Assembly (NCBI RefSeq): GCF_000340565.2
Contig: NZ_CP007203.1
Span: 3,516,699-3,563,275, forward strand
Source of the DNA: Nodularia spumigena CCY9414
Lineage (GTDB): Bacteria; Cyanobacteriota; Cyanobacteriia; Cyanobacteriales; Nostocaceae
DNA length: 46,577 nt
Reading direction: 5' to 3'
The position numbers were made by a program, and so were the translations under genes. A model generated the notes under the pieces. The model searched no databases. It was not told the DNA's origin and was given only the letters and a program-made list of their open reading frames with translations. Numbering within the stretch: the first letter of the stretch is position 1; every line of letters starts with the position of its first letter. Positions 25,753 to 34,072 of the stretch are shown one piece after another.

Positions 25753-27825
25753 TTAAGTATTTCCTAAACCCAATCTATCGAGAATAAAAGCGTCTTCAAA
25801 AGCTAATTCTCGCAAGCTTTCATAACGTCCAGATGCACCACTATGTCCTCCTTCCATGTTGGTTTTGAGCAACAAAATATGATTATCTGTTTTGATTTCT
25901 CGGAGTTTGGCTGTCCATTTGGCGGGTTCCCAATATTTGACGCGAGAATCATTTAAACCAGCAGTGATTAATAAATCTGGGTAATTTTTGGCTTCCACAT
26001 TATCGTAGGGCGAGTAAGATTTCATGTAGTCATAATAAACTTTGTCGTTGGGATTTCCCCATTCTTCCCATTCTATTGCTGATAGGGGTAGGGAGGTATC
26101 TAAAATTGTTGTCACTACGTCTACAAAGGGGACATTGGCGATTACTGCTTTAAATAAATCAGGACGCATATTCATTACTGCACCCATTAATAAACCGCCT
26201 GCACTTCCACCAGTAATTACTAAGCGATCGCTTGCTGTCCAACCTTTAGTAATTAAATATTCTGTACAGGTGATAAAATCTGTAAAGGTATTCTTTTTCT
26301 GTAAGAATTTGCCTTCTTCATACCACTTGCGCCCCATTTCTTCGCCGCCACGAATATGAGCTATGGCAAACACTATTCCCCGGTCTAATAGTGTTAATCT
26401 GGTGGATGAAAACGATGCTGGGTAAGATGACCCATAAGCACCGTATCCTGTAAGTAACAAAGGATTTTTACCATCTTTGTTAATTCCTTGTTTGTAAACA
26501 ATAGAGATGGGAACTTTTGTGCCATCAGTCGCAGTAGCCATTAGCCATTCACTCTGATATTGAGTTTTATCGTAGCCACCTAATACTTCTGTTTGTTTTT
26601 TCAATTCCCGTTCATTTGTTTCCATGTTGTAATCAAACACAGAATGGGGAGTAATTAAAGAGGTGTAATGAAAGCGCAATATATTAGTGTTAAATTCTGG
26701 GTTATTGCCTTCATCAAATTCATAAGTTGGTTCAGGAAAACTAATATTACTTTCTTCACCTGTGGATAGGTTATGCACCCTTGCAGTTTGCAAGCCGCCT
26801 TTTCTTTCATAAATTACTAAGTGATTAGCAAACAGGCTCACCCCTAATAGCAGCACATCTTCTCTGTGGGGAATTATCGTTTGCCAATTTTCTTTTAATG
26901 GCGAAGCTACTGGCGTTTTCAGTAGTTTAAAATTAGTGGCTTCGTCGTTGGTAACAATGTAGAAGTTATCGTTGTGATGGTCAACATCATATTCTACCCC
27001 TGTAGTTCGGGGGTGAATTATTTGAAAGTCACTCTGGGGATGATTCGCATCCAAATAGTGAACTTCTGTCGTGATGCTACTTTGCAAAAGCATCAATATA
27101 TATGATTCGCTGCGGGTTTTGCCAACATATAAATGATAAAGATCATCTTTTTCTTCATAAATCAGCACATCTTCTTGAGGGGAAGTTGCTAATGTGTGTT
27201 TGAGAAGTTGGTAAGGACGATTAGCGTCATCAATTTTGGTGTAAAATCCAGTTTGATTATCGTTACCCCAAGCAAAGGAAAAATAAGTTTCGGCAATTGT
27301 TTCTGGATATAACTGATGTGTATTCAAATCCAGAAAATACAGTGTATATTGTTCTGAACCGCTAGTATCAAAGGAATAAGCTAATATTTGATGATTGGGG
27401 CTAACGTCAAATACACCCAATTCAAAAAAATCGTGCCCTTTAGCTAATTCGTTTTCATCTATTAGCACTTCTTCAGGAGCTTCTAAACTCCCCTTTTTCC
27501 GACAATGAATTGAATAACCTTTGCCTTCTTCTGTGCGGGAATAGTAATAATATTCATCTTTCCGAAATGGAACTGATAAATCTGTTTCTTTGATTCGCGC
27601 CAGCATTTCGTTGTATATCTGGGTTTGCAATGCTTCTGTATGCTCCATCATTGCTGCTGTGTAGGCGTTTTCAGCTTCCAGATAAGCGGTAACTTTCGGG
27701 TTTTCTAGGTCGTTCATCCAAAAGTAGTTGTCTATGCGGCGATCGCTATGCAATTCTAAAACCTCTGGCTGTTGTTCCGCAATCGGTGGCGTGACTATTT
27801 TTGGTAAAACTTTATCTTTATTCAT
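25753..27825 (-). CDS. Oligopeptidase B-like prolyl oligopeptidase (S9 family)
   Basis: A 690-residue serine peptidase that cleaves short peptides, in the oligopeptidase B group usually after basic residues. The N-terminal beta-propeller (about 10-420) starts PEVLELHSDRRIDNYFWM. The alpha/beta-hydrolase domain has nucleophile Ser541 in ITGGSAGGLLMG, Asp in TAGLNDSRVKYWEP, and His in MEGGHSGASGR. No signal peptide, so cytoplasmic or periplasmic location is uncertain. I choose ATG 27825 (MNKDKVLPKIV); a TTG ten codons upstream would abut the previous gene's stop. It lies 30 bp after the membrane protein gene on the same strand, probably one transcript. Confidence 0.9.
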   Translation of the reverse strand: MNKDKVLPKIVTPPIAEQQPEVLELHSDRRIDNYFWMNDLENPKVTAYLEAENAYTAAMMEHTEALQTQIYNEMLARIKETDLSVPFRKDEYYYYSRTEEGKGYSIHCRKKGSLEAPEEVLIDENELAKGHDFFELGVFDVSPNHQILAYSFDTSGSEQYTLYFLDLNTHQLYPETIAETYFSFAWGNDNQTGFYTKIDDANRPYQLLKHTLATSPQEDVLIYEEKDDLYHLYVGKTRSESYILMLLQSSITTEVHYLDANHPQSDFQIIHPRTTGVEYDVDHHNDNFYIVTNDEATNFKLLKTPVASPLKENWQTIIPHREDVLLLGVSLFANHLVIYERKGGLQTARVHNLSTGEESNISFPEPTYEFDEGNNPEFNTNILRFHYTSLITPHSVFDYNMETNERELKKQTEVLGGYDKTQYQSEWLMATATDGTKVPISIVYKQGINKDGKNPLLLTGYGAYGSSYPASFSSTRLTLLDRGIVFAIAHIRGGEEMGRKWYEEGKFLQKKNTFTDFITCTEYLITKGWTASDRLVITGGSAGGLLMGAVMNMRPDLFKAVIANVPFVDVVTTILDTSLPLSAIEWEEWGNPNDKVYYDYMKSYSPYDNVEAKNYPDLLITAGLNDSRVKYWEPAKWTAKLREIKTDNHILLLKTNMEGGHSGASGRYESLRELAFEDAFILDRLGLGNT

Positions 27826-27855
27826 AATTGTTAACCGATAGTAAATATCAAGCAA

Positions 27856-28602
27856 TTAGCTGTTGCTAAGGGTAGATGAACTAGAACTTTTAGTTGGGCG
27901 ATGAGAGTTTCTTTTTAAGGTACACAAGCCAATTGCTGGTATCACTCCGAGAATAATAGCCGTAAATGTTTGTTCACTCCAATACAATATAGGAGTGCGA
28001 TTCACTTCTGGAATTAAATCTTGCACAAGAGACAGCAACCAAACGAAAATACTAATCAAGAAGAAGGACACAGAAGGTAGGAAAATCCAGAGCCACGCTT
28101 GTTTTACGTAGCGCCTTAATGCTAACCATTGGCAAAATCCTAGCCAAATTCCGGTCAAAATGTATGAAAACGTTGACAAAAATCCCCAGATGAAGGCTAA
28201 TTCAGGAGATACGCCTTGATTAAAGGAATTGGCAATTGAGGAAATATAGTTGATCCAGGCGATGGCCACACTATTGGCAATCAACCAACCTATACTAGTA
28301 GCCAGTATCCATAGCCTACCGGAGATATAACGACGCAGCACAAGGGCTTGATCTGCGGCAAAAACTACCGCAAACACAATGTTACCGAGGATTTTCGCCC
28401 AATGAAAGGAATCAGCAGGAGGTAGGCCGCCCAGGATGCTTTTCTCTAAACCTATGCTAGCAATACCACCTACAACCCATCCCAAGACAGTCATTAAGGT
28501 AAACTGGAAAAAAAACTTTTGTCTGTGGGAGCGCGGGATCAACAATTTTCCTGAGTGGGGGGTAGCTCCAACATGAGTTGGGCTATTTGAGTCAGTTTGC
28601 AT
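27856..28602 (-). CDS. Multi-pass membrane protein of unknown function
   Basis: A 248-residue protein with about six transmembrane segments (for example FQFTLMTVLGWVVGGIASIG and WLWIFLPSVSFFLISIFVWL). It contains an internal duplication: ADQALVLRRYISGRLWIL in the first half and CQWLALRRYVKQAWLWIF in the second. That Q-x-LxLRRY-x-W pattern recurs in a poorly characterised cyanobacterial membrane family. The C-terminus is Ser/Thr-rich. No catalytic motif is visible. It is the first gene of a pair with the oligopeptidase and is divergent from hemE. Confidence 0.75.
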   Translation of the reverse strand: MQTDSNSPTHVGATPHSGKLLIPRSHRQKFFFQFTLMTVLGWVVGGIASIGLEKSILGGLPPADSFHWAKILGNIVFAVVFAADQALVLRRYISGRLWILATSIGWLIANSVAIAWINYISSIANSFNQGVSPELAFIWGFLSTFSYILTGIWLGFCQWLALRRYVKQAWLWIFLPSVSFFLISIFVWLLSLVQDLIPEVNRTPILYWSEQTFTAIILGVIPAIGLCTLKRNSHRPTKSSSSSTLSNS

Positions 28603-28720
28603 ATGAAGTTAAGTAAAACATTAACTATTGTTCTATGAGGCCTACCTCCTGAAAAAGCTTAATCTCAGAATGATAAGCTAAGGAGTGGCATAAAAATAAT
28701 GACTTAGGATGAAGTTTTAA

Positions 28721-29776
28721 ATGGGTGTTTCGTTAACGGCTCCTCATCTCCTTCGGGCTGCGCGTGGTGAAGTAGTAGATCGTCCCCCCGTCTGGATGAT
28801 GCGACAAGCGGGACGATATATGAAAGCATATCGAGATTTAAGGGAAAAATATCCTTCTTTCCGCGATCGCTCGGAAATCCCCGAAGTGGCTATAGAAGTT
28901 TCCCTGCAACCTTGGAGAGCATTCGCGCCAGACGGAGTGATTTTATTTTCCGACATTGTAACCCCGTTGCCTGGTTTGGGCATTGAGATGGACATTGCGG
29001 AAGGTAAAGGCCCAATTATTAACTCGCCCCTTCGTAGTCAAGAACAAATTGATCGTCTGCGTCCTTTAGAACCAGAAGCATCACTACCGTTTATTAAAAC
29101 TATATTGCAAGCGTTACGCCAGGAAGTAGGCAATCAGTCAACTGTTTTAGGCTTTGTGGGTGCGCCGTGGACTTTAGCCGCTTATGCGGTGGAGGGTAAA
29201 GGTTCTAAAACCTACTCCGTGATTAAAAATATGGCGTTCTCAGATCCGACGATTTTACATCAGCTATTAGGTAAATTTGCTGATGCGATCGCTGTTTATG
29301 CACGCTATCAAATTGACTGCGGCGCTCAAGTTGTGCAAATGTTCGATTCTTGGGCTGGTCAATTGAGTCCCCAAGATTATGACACTTTTGCTCTGCCTTA
29401 TCAGCAAAGAGTTTTTCAGCAAGTCAAACAAACTCACCCCGATACACCGTTAATTTTGTTAGTTAGCGGTAGTGCCGGTGTGCTAGAAAGAATGCCTAAA
29501 TCTGGTGCAGATATTGTCACTGTGGATTGGGCTGTGGATATGGCTGAAGCACGAGCGAGATTAGGTAAACACGTCAAAGTTCAGGGAAATCTTGATCCAG
29601 GTGTGTTGTTTGGTTCTCAAGATTTTATCCGCGATCGCATTCTTGATACAGTGCATAAAGCTGGTAATTGGGGTCATATTCTCAATCTTGGTCATGGTGT
29701 ACTACCAGAAACTCCAGAAGAAAATGTGGCTTTCTTTTTTGAAACTGCAAAACAACTCAAATCTGTAGGCGTTTAA
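28721..29776 (+). CDS. hemE: Uroporphyrinogen decarboxylase
   Basis: HemE converts uroporphyrinogen III to coproporphyrinogen III in heme and chlorophyll synthesis. The 351-residue protein has the two family signatures, [20 protein letters not shown] near residues 21-40 and [20 protein letters not shown] near 145-164. It also has the catalytic Asp in [14 protein letters not shown] and the C-terminal [15 protein letters not shown]. Length matches the family. The start [17 protein letters not shown] is at ATG 28721. It is transcribed alone, divergent from the membrane protein gene, with a MITE starting 2 bp after its stop. Confidence 0.97.
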   Translation: MGVSLTAPHLLRAARGEVVDRPPVWMMRQAGRYMKAYRDLREKYPSFRDRSEIPEVAIEVSLQPWRAFAPDGVILFSDIVTPLPGLGIEMDIAEGKGPIINSPLRSQEQIDRLRPLEPEASLPFIKTILQALRQEVGNQSTVLGFVGAPWTLAAYAVEGKGSKTYSVIKNMAFSDPTILHQLLGKFADAIAVYARYQIDCGAQVVQMFDSWAGQLSPQDYDTFALPYQQRVFQQVKQTHPDTPLILLVSGSAGVLERMPKSGADIVTVDWAVDMAEARARLGKHVKVQGNLDPGVLFGSQDFIRDRILDTVHKAGNWGHILNLGHGVLPETPEENVAFFFETAKQLKSVGV

Positions 29777-29778
29777 CT

Positions 29779-29860
29779 CGTAGGGTGTGTTATGGACTTT
29801 AGTCCTAACGCACCGAAAATTTTAAATGGTGCGATCGCCTGTGGCATAATACACCCTACG
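29779..29860. repeat. MITE-like element with CGTAGGGTGTG ends
   Basis: The 16-bp ends CGTAGGGTGTGTTATG (29779-29794) and CATAATACACCCTACG (29845-29860) are inverted repeats with one mismatch. The interior holds a HIP1 site. It lies directly after hemE and could serve as its 3' hairpin. A degenerate ACAGAGGC-type repeat follows at about 29890-29925. Confidence 0.7.
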
Positions 29861-29992
29861 AAACTATTGTTTAAAAATCCATTATCTAACCACAGAGGCA
29901 CAGAGGCACAGAGAACACAGAGTTAAGAGTGGAACTTTTGACTTAATTTTTAACTCTTAAGTTTTAATTACTAATTTATTTTAAATAATACT

Positions 29993-30949
29993 ATGAATCA
30001 GAAACGGATTTTAGTGACAGGTGCAAGCGGTTGTGTAGGTCATTACATCTCAGAAGCCTTAATTCAAAATACTAATCACGAGTTATATTTACTGGTACGA
30101 AACCCGAAAAAACTGCAAGTTGATATTCAGGCGCGTCCAGGTATCACCGTTTTGCAGGGTGATATGCAAAAAATTAACCTTTTGGCTGATTTACTCCCAA
30201 CAATTGATACAGCAGTCCTCACGGCTACGGCTTGGGGTGGTGAGCAGACATTTGATATTAATGTCTCCAAGACTCTAGAATTAATTAAAATGCTAGATCC
30301 GCAGCGCTGTGAACAAGTAATTTATTTTTCTACAGCAAGTGTTTTGGATAGATACAATCAACCCCTCAAAGAAGCTGGGGAAATTGGCACAGATTATATT
30401 CGTTCCAAATATGATTGTTTACAAAAAATGTCACAACTAGAAATAGCCCCGAAAATTACGAAAGTTTTCCCAACTTTAGTTTTAGGCGGTGACGATCAAA
30501 AACCTTATTCTCATCTGACATCGGGAATACCAGAAGTAACTAAATATATTAATTTAATTCGCTGTTTGCAGGTAGATGGCAGTTTTCATTTTATCCACGG
30601 GCGAGACATTGCCACTGCTGTACAATATTTAATTGATTCTCCTCCCCAGGAAAACGAACCACGCCAGTTTATTTTGGGACAACAAGCGTTAACAGCTAAT
30701 CAAGCAGTGGAAGAAGTCTGCGCCTATCTGGGTAAAAAGATTTATTTCCGCATTCCTCTATCGATAGCATTAGCTAATTTAATTATTGCTGTCTTTCGGA
30801 TTCAAATGGCTGCTTGGGATAGATTCTGCATGAACAATCGCCATTTTAGTTATGAAAATGTGGTCAATCCCGCCAGTTTGGGCTTACCAAATTACTGTGC
30901 AACTATGAGCGATGTTTTAAAAATTAGTGGTGTGAAAGCGGTAAAATAA
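29993..30949 (+). CDS. NAD(P)-dependent epimerase/dehydratase (extended SDR)
   Basis: A 318-residue Rossmann-fold protein. The N-terminal nucleotide-binding motif is ILVTGASGCVGHYISEAL, with a glycine pattern typical of atypical or extended SDRs. TAWGG and a YFSTASVLDRYNQ segment follow, with a DYIRSKYDC motif where the catalytic Tyr-x-x-x-Lys is expected (YIRSK). The C-terminal half would bind the substrate, which is unknown. There is no operon partner: hemE upstream is 216 bp away and the next genes are on the other strand. Confidence 0.82.
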   Translation: MNQKRILVTGASGCVGHYISEALIQNTNHELYLLVRNPKKLQVDIQARPGITVLQGDMQKINLLADLLPTIDTAVLTATAWGGEQTFDINVSKTLELIKMLDPQRCEQVIYFSTASVLDRYNQPLKEAGEIGTDYIRSKYDCLQKMSQLEIAPKITKVFPTLVLGGDDQKPYSHLTSGIPEVTKYINLIRCLQVDGSFHFIHGRDIATAVQYLIDSPPQENEPRQFILGQQALTANQAVEEVCAYLGKKIYFRIPLSIALANLIIAVFRIQMAAWDRFCMNNRHFSYENVVNPASLGLPNYCATMSDVLKISGVKAVK

Positions 30950-30991
30950 AAGGAGGTTATTTTTATACAAAATCAGCGAAAAATTTTTCAA

Positions 30992-31333
30992 CTAATAGTC
31001 TCCACTGATCTCAACTAAATCTTCACCTGATTTTAAAAGCTCTAACGCCTTTGGGAGAGTTTTTATTAAAATCTCTTGTAATCTAGCATTGGAAGTATTT
31101 CCACAAGTTAACCAAATAATTTGCGGTGGTGTTCCCAGACGATCTACCAGTTCAATAAAGTCACTGTCTTTAGTGATAAAAATAACACCTTGAGATTTTG
31201 CCGCCTCGAAAATTTCAGGATCTTCCGCATCTCTTCAACCCAGATCGCGTCAAGCAAATGCTGTAATACCAAAGGTAGCAGTAATCCAAGTTGCGATCGC
31301 TGGTGATAGGTGTGCATCTACCCAGATTGTCAT
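30992..31333 (-). pseudogene. DUF5615 PIN-like toxin gene with two in-frame TGA codons
   Basis: Reading from ATG 31333 gives MTIWVDAHLSPAIATWITAT, FGITAFA, TGA (31250-31252), RDLG, TGA (31235-31237), RDAEDPEIFEAAKSQGVIFI, TKDSDFIELVDRLGTPPQII and on to TAG at 30992-30994, 113 codons in all. Apart from the two TGA codons, both at positions where I expect Leu, the frame is complete and has the family motifs (Asp6, EDPEIF, TKDSDF). It overlaps the upstream DUF433 gene by ATGA, the usual antitoxin-toxin coupling. Two stops five codons apart suggest an inactivated toxin; recoding is much less likely. Confidence 0.8.
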
Positions 31334-31554
31334 GCTACTAGGACTGGATGATTGAGTTTACGAGAAGCATAGGAAAGTGCTGCTTTTAAGTCATCAGCCT
31401 CAAGATCAGGCATTTCTGCTAATATTTCTTCTGCACTGAGTCCAGCCGCAAATAAATCTAAAATATCTGATACTCTAATTCTCATACCTCGAATGCAGGG
31501 ACGACCACCACATTGTTTGGGATTGATTGTGATTCTTTCCAGTAGGACTGACAT
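31330..31554 (-). CDS. DUF433 antitoxin-like protein
   Basis: A 74-residue protein, MSVLLERITINPKQCGGRPC followed by IRGMRIRVSDILDLFAAGLS, the DUF433 signature (GRPxIRGxRIxVxDIL), with a helical C-terminus EEILAEMPDLEADDLKAALS. DUF433 proteins contain a winged-helix-like fold and are typically encoded just before a DUF5615 PIN-like protein, as a presumed antitoxin. Here the partner toxin gene overlaps by four bases and is interrupted, so this antitoxin may be an orphan. It has starts and spacing like the other two pairs in this island. Confidence 0.85.
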   Translation of the reverse strand: MSVLLERITINPKQCGGRPCIRGMRIRVSDILDLFAAGLSAEEILAEMPDLEADDLKAALSYASRKLNHPVLVA

Positions 31555-31620
31555 TCAAAATAACTCCATAATCTCTCTCAAGATGCGCGATCGCACTCCT
31601 CTAGTTTAGCCCATGCGAAC

Positions 31621-31680
31621 TTACAAGTCAGTGAGTTCTTGTTTAAGGCGAGTGAGAATAGGCTGAAGGTGAATGTTCAT
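31621..31680 (-). pseudogene. Possible N-terminal fragment of a nucleotidyltransferase-type (MNT) antitoxin
   Basis: ATG 31680 starts MNIHLQPILTRLKQELTDL and stops after 19 residues. The segment resembles the first helix of minimal nucleotidyltransferases found in HEPN/MNT toxin-antitoxin pairs, and the nucleotide-binding GSxxxG motif that should follow is gone. It is short, so the match is only suggestive. Confidence 0.3.
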
Positions 31681-31713
31681 GCTTATGAGGATGATCTCAA
31701 CTTTTCACAGGAA

Positions 31714-32058
31714 TTAGGCATATAATACCTGATTTTTAATTTCATCAGCCATTAAGGTACTTACCAAAATGCCAACCCGTTGTGCAATTTCATAAGCATT
31801 TTTCTGAGGAACAACGATAATTCCAAAATGCTGTTTTTCTTCCTCTATAAATTGAAGATGCAATCTTTCAAAATCAACTCGGTTATGGGTGAGGAGACAT
31901 CTACATAGAGAAGTTGCAAATTCTAGCTGTTCACGATCAGTTTTTCCCAGGGTTGCTTGTTCAGGAACGGTTGTCACATCCAAACCACGAGAACGTAAAA
32001 GGGTGGCGACTAATGCGGACATATCCTCATCTATATAAAGTGCAGCAAAGATGGTCAT
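31714..32058 (-). CDS. DUF5615 PIN-like toxin
   Basis: A 114-residue protein with the PIN-like pattern of DUF5615: acidic ALYIDEDMSALVATLLRSRG at the N-terminus, a THNRVDFERL segment corresponding to the second acidic cluster, and FGIIVVPQKNAYEI. These proteins are presumed RNases acting as toxins. The start ATG overlaps the stop of the DUF433 gene by four bases, so translation is coupled. The frame is intact, unlike the related gene 400 bp downstream. Confidence 0.8.
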   Translation of the reverse strand: MTIFAALYIDEDMSALVATLLRSRGLDVTTVPEQATLGKTDREQLEFATSLCRCLLTHNRVDFERLHLQFIEEEKQHFGIIVVPQKNAYEIAQRVGILVSTLMADEIKNQVLYA

Positions 32059-32348
32059 ATTGTGCCTAATGTATTTTTTACAGAAGAATGTATCAATTCA
32101 TGAGGCACTTGATTTCGTTCAATATAATCATTAATTTCTGCTTGATGGTCAAGATAAAAACTCAGGGCATCAAATACTTGTGCTAGTGTTAAATGAGGTA
32201 AATGATTGAGGATTTCTTCTGGCATAATTCCCAATCGCCATAAACCAACAATAGCGCGGATAGATGTACGAGTTCCTGTAATAATTGGCTCTCCACCTAA
32301 AATTTCAGGATTGCGGGTAACATAGCGTGAGGAAGTTTCAGCAAACAT
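32055..32348 (-). CDS. DUF433 antitoxin-like protein
   Basis: A 97-residue protein with RYVTRNPEILGGEPIITGTR then TSIRAIVGLWRLGIMPEEIL, the DUF433 signature in a longer variant, and LTLAQVFDALSFYLDHQAEI at the C-terminus. It overlaps the downstream DUF5615 gene by ATGA. It is only distantly similar to the other two DUF433 proteins here, so the pairs were probably acquired separately rather than by local duplication. Confidence 0.85.
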   Translation of the reverse strand: MFAETSSRYVTRNPEILGGEPIITGTRTSIRAIVGLWRLGIMPEEILNHLPHLTLAQVFDALSFYLDHQAEINDYIERNQVPHELIHSSVKNTLGTI

Positions 32349-32431
32349 AGGACAAGTTGCTCAGGTAGTCTGATGTTTTCTCTAGTTTATCAAGAGATTC
32401 GGTTATTCTGCGCCTCTAATACTCAACGAGT

Positions 32432-32584
32432 TCAGTCTCGATCAAATTTATTAAGTTTCCTATCAATTCTCTCTAGTGCTTCAGCAATACGCACAATAGC
32501 AAGAATAGCATTCGTAACTATACCTATCATGTAGGATATCCATACAAAACTTATTATAAACAATAATAGATTAATCCAATTCAT
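32432..32584 (-). CDS. Small single-pass membrane protein
   Basis: A 50-residue frame starting MNWINLLLFIISFVWISYMI and ending RIDRKLNKFDRD. One hydrophobic helix (residues 3-33) is followed by a charged amphipathic helix (AEALERIDRKL). An AAGAGG ribosome-binding site lies about five bases before the ATG, and the hydrophobic/charged organisation is not what random AT-rich DNA gives. The function is unknown. It lies upstream of, and in the same orientation as, the second DUF433/DUF5615 pair, so it might be co-transcribed with it. Confidence 0.55.
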   Translation of the reverse strand: MNWINLLLFIISFVWISYMIGIVTNAILAIVRIAEALERIDRKLNKFDRD

Positions 32585-32777
32585 CGTGCCTCTTACGATT
32601 ATTTTATAATTGTGGAAATTATTAAATAGGATCTTTCAAAACTTAGAGTAGTGAAACAATCACAAACATTTCAACCATATGTACCATAATAACTGGACAA
32701 TATCAATAAAATCTCTGTATATCCTCAATATCCAAGGATTGTAGTGGCGTGGCAAGCTTAAAATGATGCAAAAAATT

Positions 32778-32850
32778 GTAGGTTGGGTTGACGTAAGGAA
32801 ACCCAAAATCATTGGCAGCGTTGGGTTGCGCTGCGCGTAACCCAACCTAC
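32778..32850. repeat. MITE-like element with GTAGGTTGGGTT ends
   Basis: Perfect 12-bp inverted ends, GTAGGTTGGGTT at 32778-32789 and AACCCAACCTAC at 32839-32850, bound a 73-bp element that is a widespread type in cyanobacteria. No coding capacity. Confidence 0.8.
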
Positions 32851-33020
32851 GTTTAATGCACTGTTTTAGGCTTGTCAGTCCACTATGGATCTTTTCAAAA
32901 ATCAAACCGGATTCCTATATTAAATACCTACAGATATACTCATTATCTAAATATTAGACACAAATTGTCAGGATATTTAGTCTATTTATATAGGCAATTA
33001 CAGGCATTATCTTCAAATTA

Positions 33021-33395
33021 TCAACGAATTGGCAGCTTACGAATACGTACAGAATTATCATCAATTGTCAGGGCTGAACCTTGAGTAAGTTCTTCCTCTA
33101 ACTGAGGTAAAACATCCAACAATCTTTGTGTAATCACATCAGGTTTTGCAGAAGATAACCGCAATGTCACCAAACTTGGTTGGTTATACTTACCAACAGC
33201 TATCAACATCGAAAAATCTAAATCTTGGGTGATAATAACTCGACCTTCAACTCTTGCAAGTTCCAAAATATCTACATCAGCCGCAGTGTTAGGGAGCAAA
33301 TCTGTACTCCGCAAAATGTCATAGCCCTTCAATTTTAAAGCTGCAACTGTTAGAGGGGAAATATGCACATCAGCAAGAAAGCGAAGGTTATTCAT
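33021..33395 (-). CDS. DUF5615 PIN-like toxin
   Basis: A 124-residue protein with FLADVHISPLTVAALKLKGY, then DILELARVEGRVIITQDLDF, the two acidic clusters of the DUF5615 PIN-like fold (Asp in LADVH; TQDLDF). It would be a presumed RNase toxin. Its ATG overlaps the stop of the preceding DUF433 gene by four bases. The frame is intact. Confidence 0.85.
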   Translation of the reverse strand: MNNLRFLADVHISPLTVAALKLKGYDILRSTDLLPNTAADVDILELARVEGRVIITQDLDFSMLIAVGKYNQPSLVTLRLSSAKPDVITQRLLDVLPQLEEELTQGSALTIDDNSVRIRKLPIR

Positions 33396-33625
33396 GCCGA
33401 AGGAATACCGACAATTTTATCTGAAACTGTCCAAGCAGCGTAGTTAAGCGCCTGTCGGATATCTTCATCCTCTAATTCGGGATAAGCTGCTAAAACTTCT
33501 TGAACCGAAAGGTGGCTGGCCAGCAATTTCAGAATAAAGCCCACAGTGATACGCATTCCCCGAATTGTTGGTTGTCCAAGGCAAACGTTAGGATTAACAG
33601 TAATGCGATCTAATTGAGCCAGCAC
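33392..33625 (-). CDS. DUF433 antitoxin-like protein
   Basis: A 77-residue protein, with ITVNPNVCLGQPTIRGMRIT and VGFILKLLASHLSVQEVLAA carrying the DUF433 signature (GQPTIRGMRI). The start is GTG (33623-33625). It overlaps its DUF5615 partner by ATGA, making the third such pair in 2.6 kb. Confidence 0.85.
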   Translation of the reverse strand: MLAQLDRITVNPNVCLGQPTIRGMRITVGFILKLLASHLSVQEVLAAYPELEDEDIRQALNYAAWTVSDKIVGIPSA

Positions 33626-33685
33626 TGTGGGACTCCTGAACTATAAAATTCTTTTTCTATTTTTACATACAACAGACAAATTGCG

Positions 33686-34038
33686 AAAAAACTCAATTAG
33701 TCTTAATTTTGGTTACAGTTAGATTCAGAAGGAAAACGGATTGTTAAAGCTTCGCGTTCCATAACGCTCTTTGCAACCAAATAATGATATTAGTTATTGT
33801 AACTATTTGATTTTTCTGAACAAAAATGTCAAATAATGTGCTATGGGTGAGCGATCGCTAGGTGAAGCTGAATGCGATCGCCACCAATTTCAAATATCCT
33901 CTGCAATAATTTGATTCTTAATTGGAACAGAAAACTTGGCTATCAGGTCACTGTAGTATAATTGCCAAGTCAAAAAAATAACGGTAAACTGAAGCAAATT
34001 TAAGAAAAAGTCAATAAGTCTTAATTTTGGTTAAAGTT
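33686..34038 (+). repeat. Pair of ~34-bp direct repeats flanking an intergenic block
   Basis: AGTCTTAATTTTGGTTACAG at about 33699 and AGTCTTAATTTTGGTTAAAG at about 34017, with similar leading AAAAA-TCAAT, are direct repeats about 318 bp apart. The block between holds an antitoxin-like fragment and HIP1 sites. The second repeat ends 35 bp before the radical SAM gene, so it may also be part of that promoter. Confidence 0.6.
33721..33762 (-). pseudogene. Possible N-terminal fragment of a CopG/Arc-type antitoxin
   Basis: ATG 33762 starts MEREALTIRFPSES, which resembles the beta-strand start of a small ribbon-helix-helix antitoxin family. Homology ends exactly where the direct repeat at 33686-33720 begins. 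Fourteen residues are too few for certainty. Confidence 0.3.
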
Positions 34039-34072
34039 GGGATAACAATCATAGTGTGAGGATTAATACTAT

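Noticed and set aside
31121-31306. Plus-strand 61-codon frame
   Set aside because: It is antisense to the interrupted DUF5615 gene, whose minus-strand reading is clearly the real one.
32660-32905. Minus-strand 81-codon frame
   Set aside because: Part of it is translated from the GTAGGTTGGGTT MITE; no family match.
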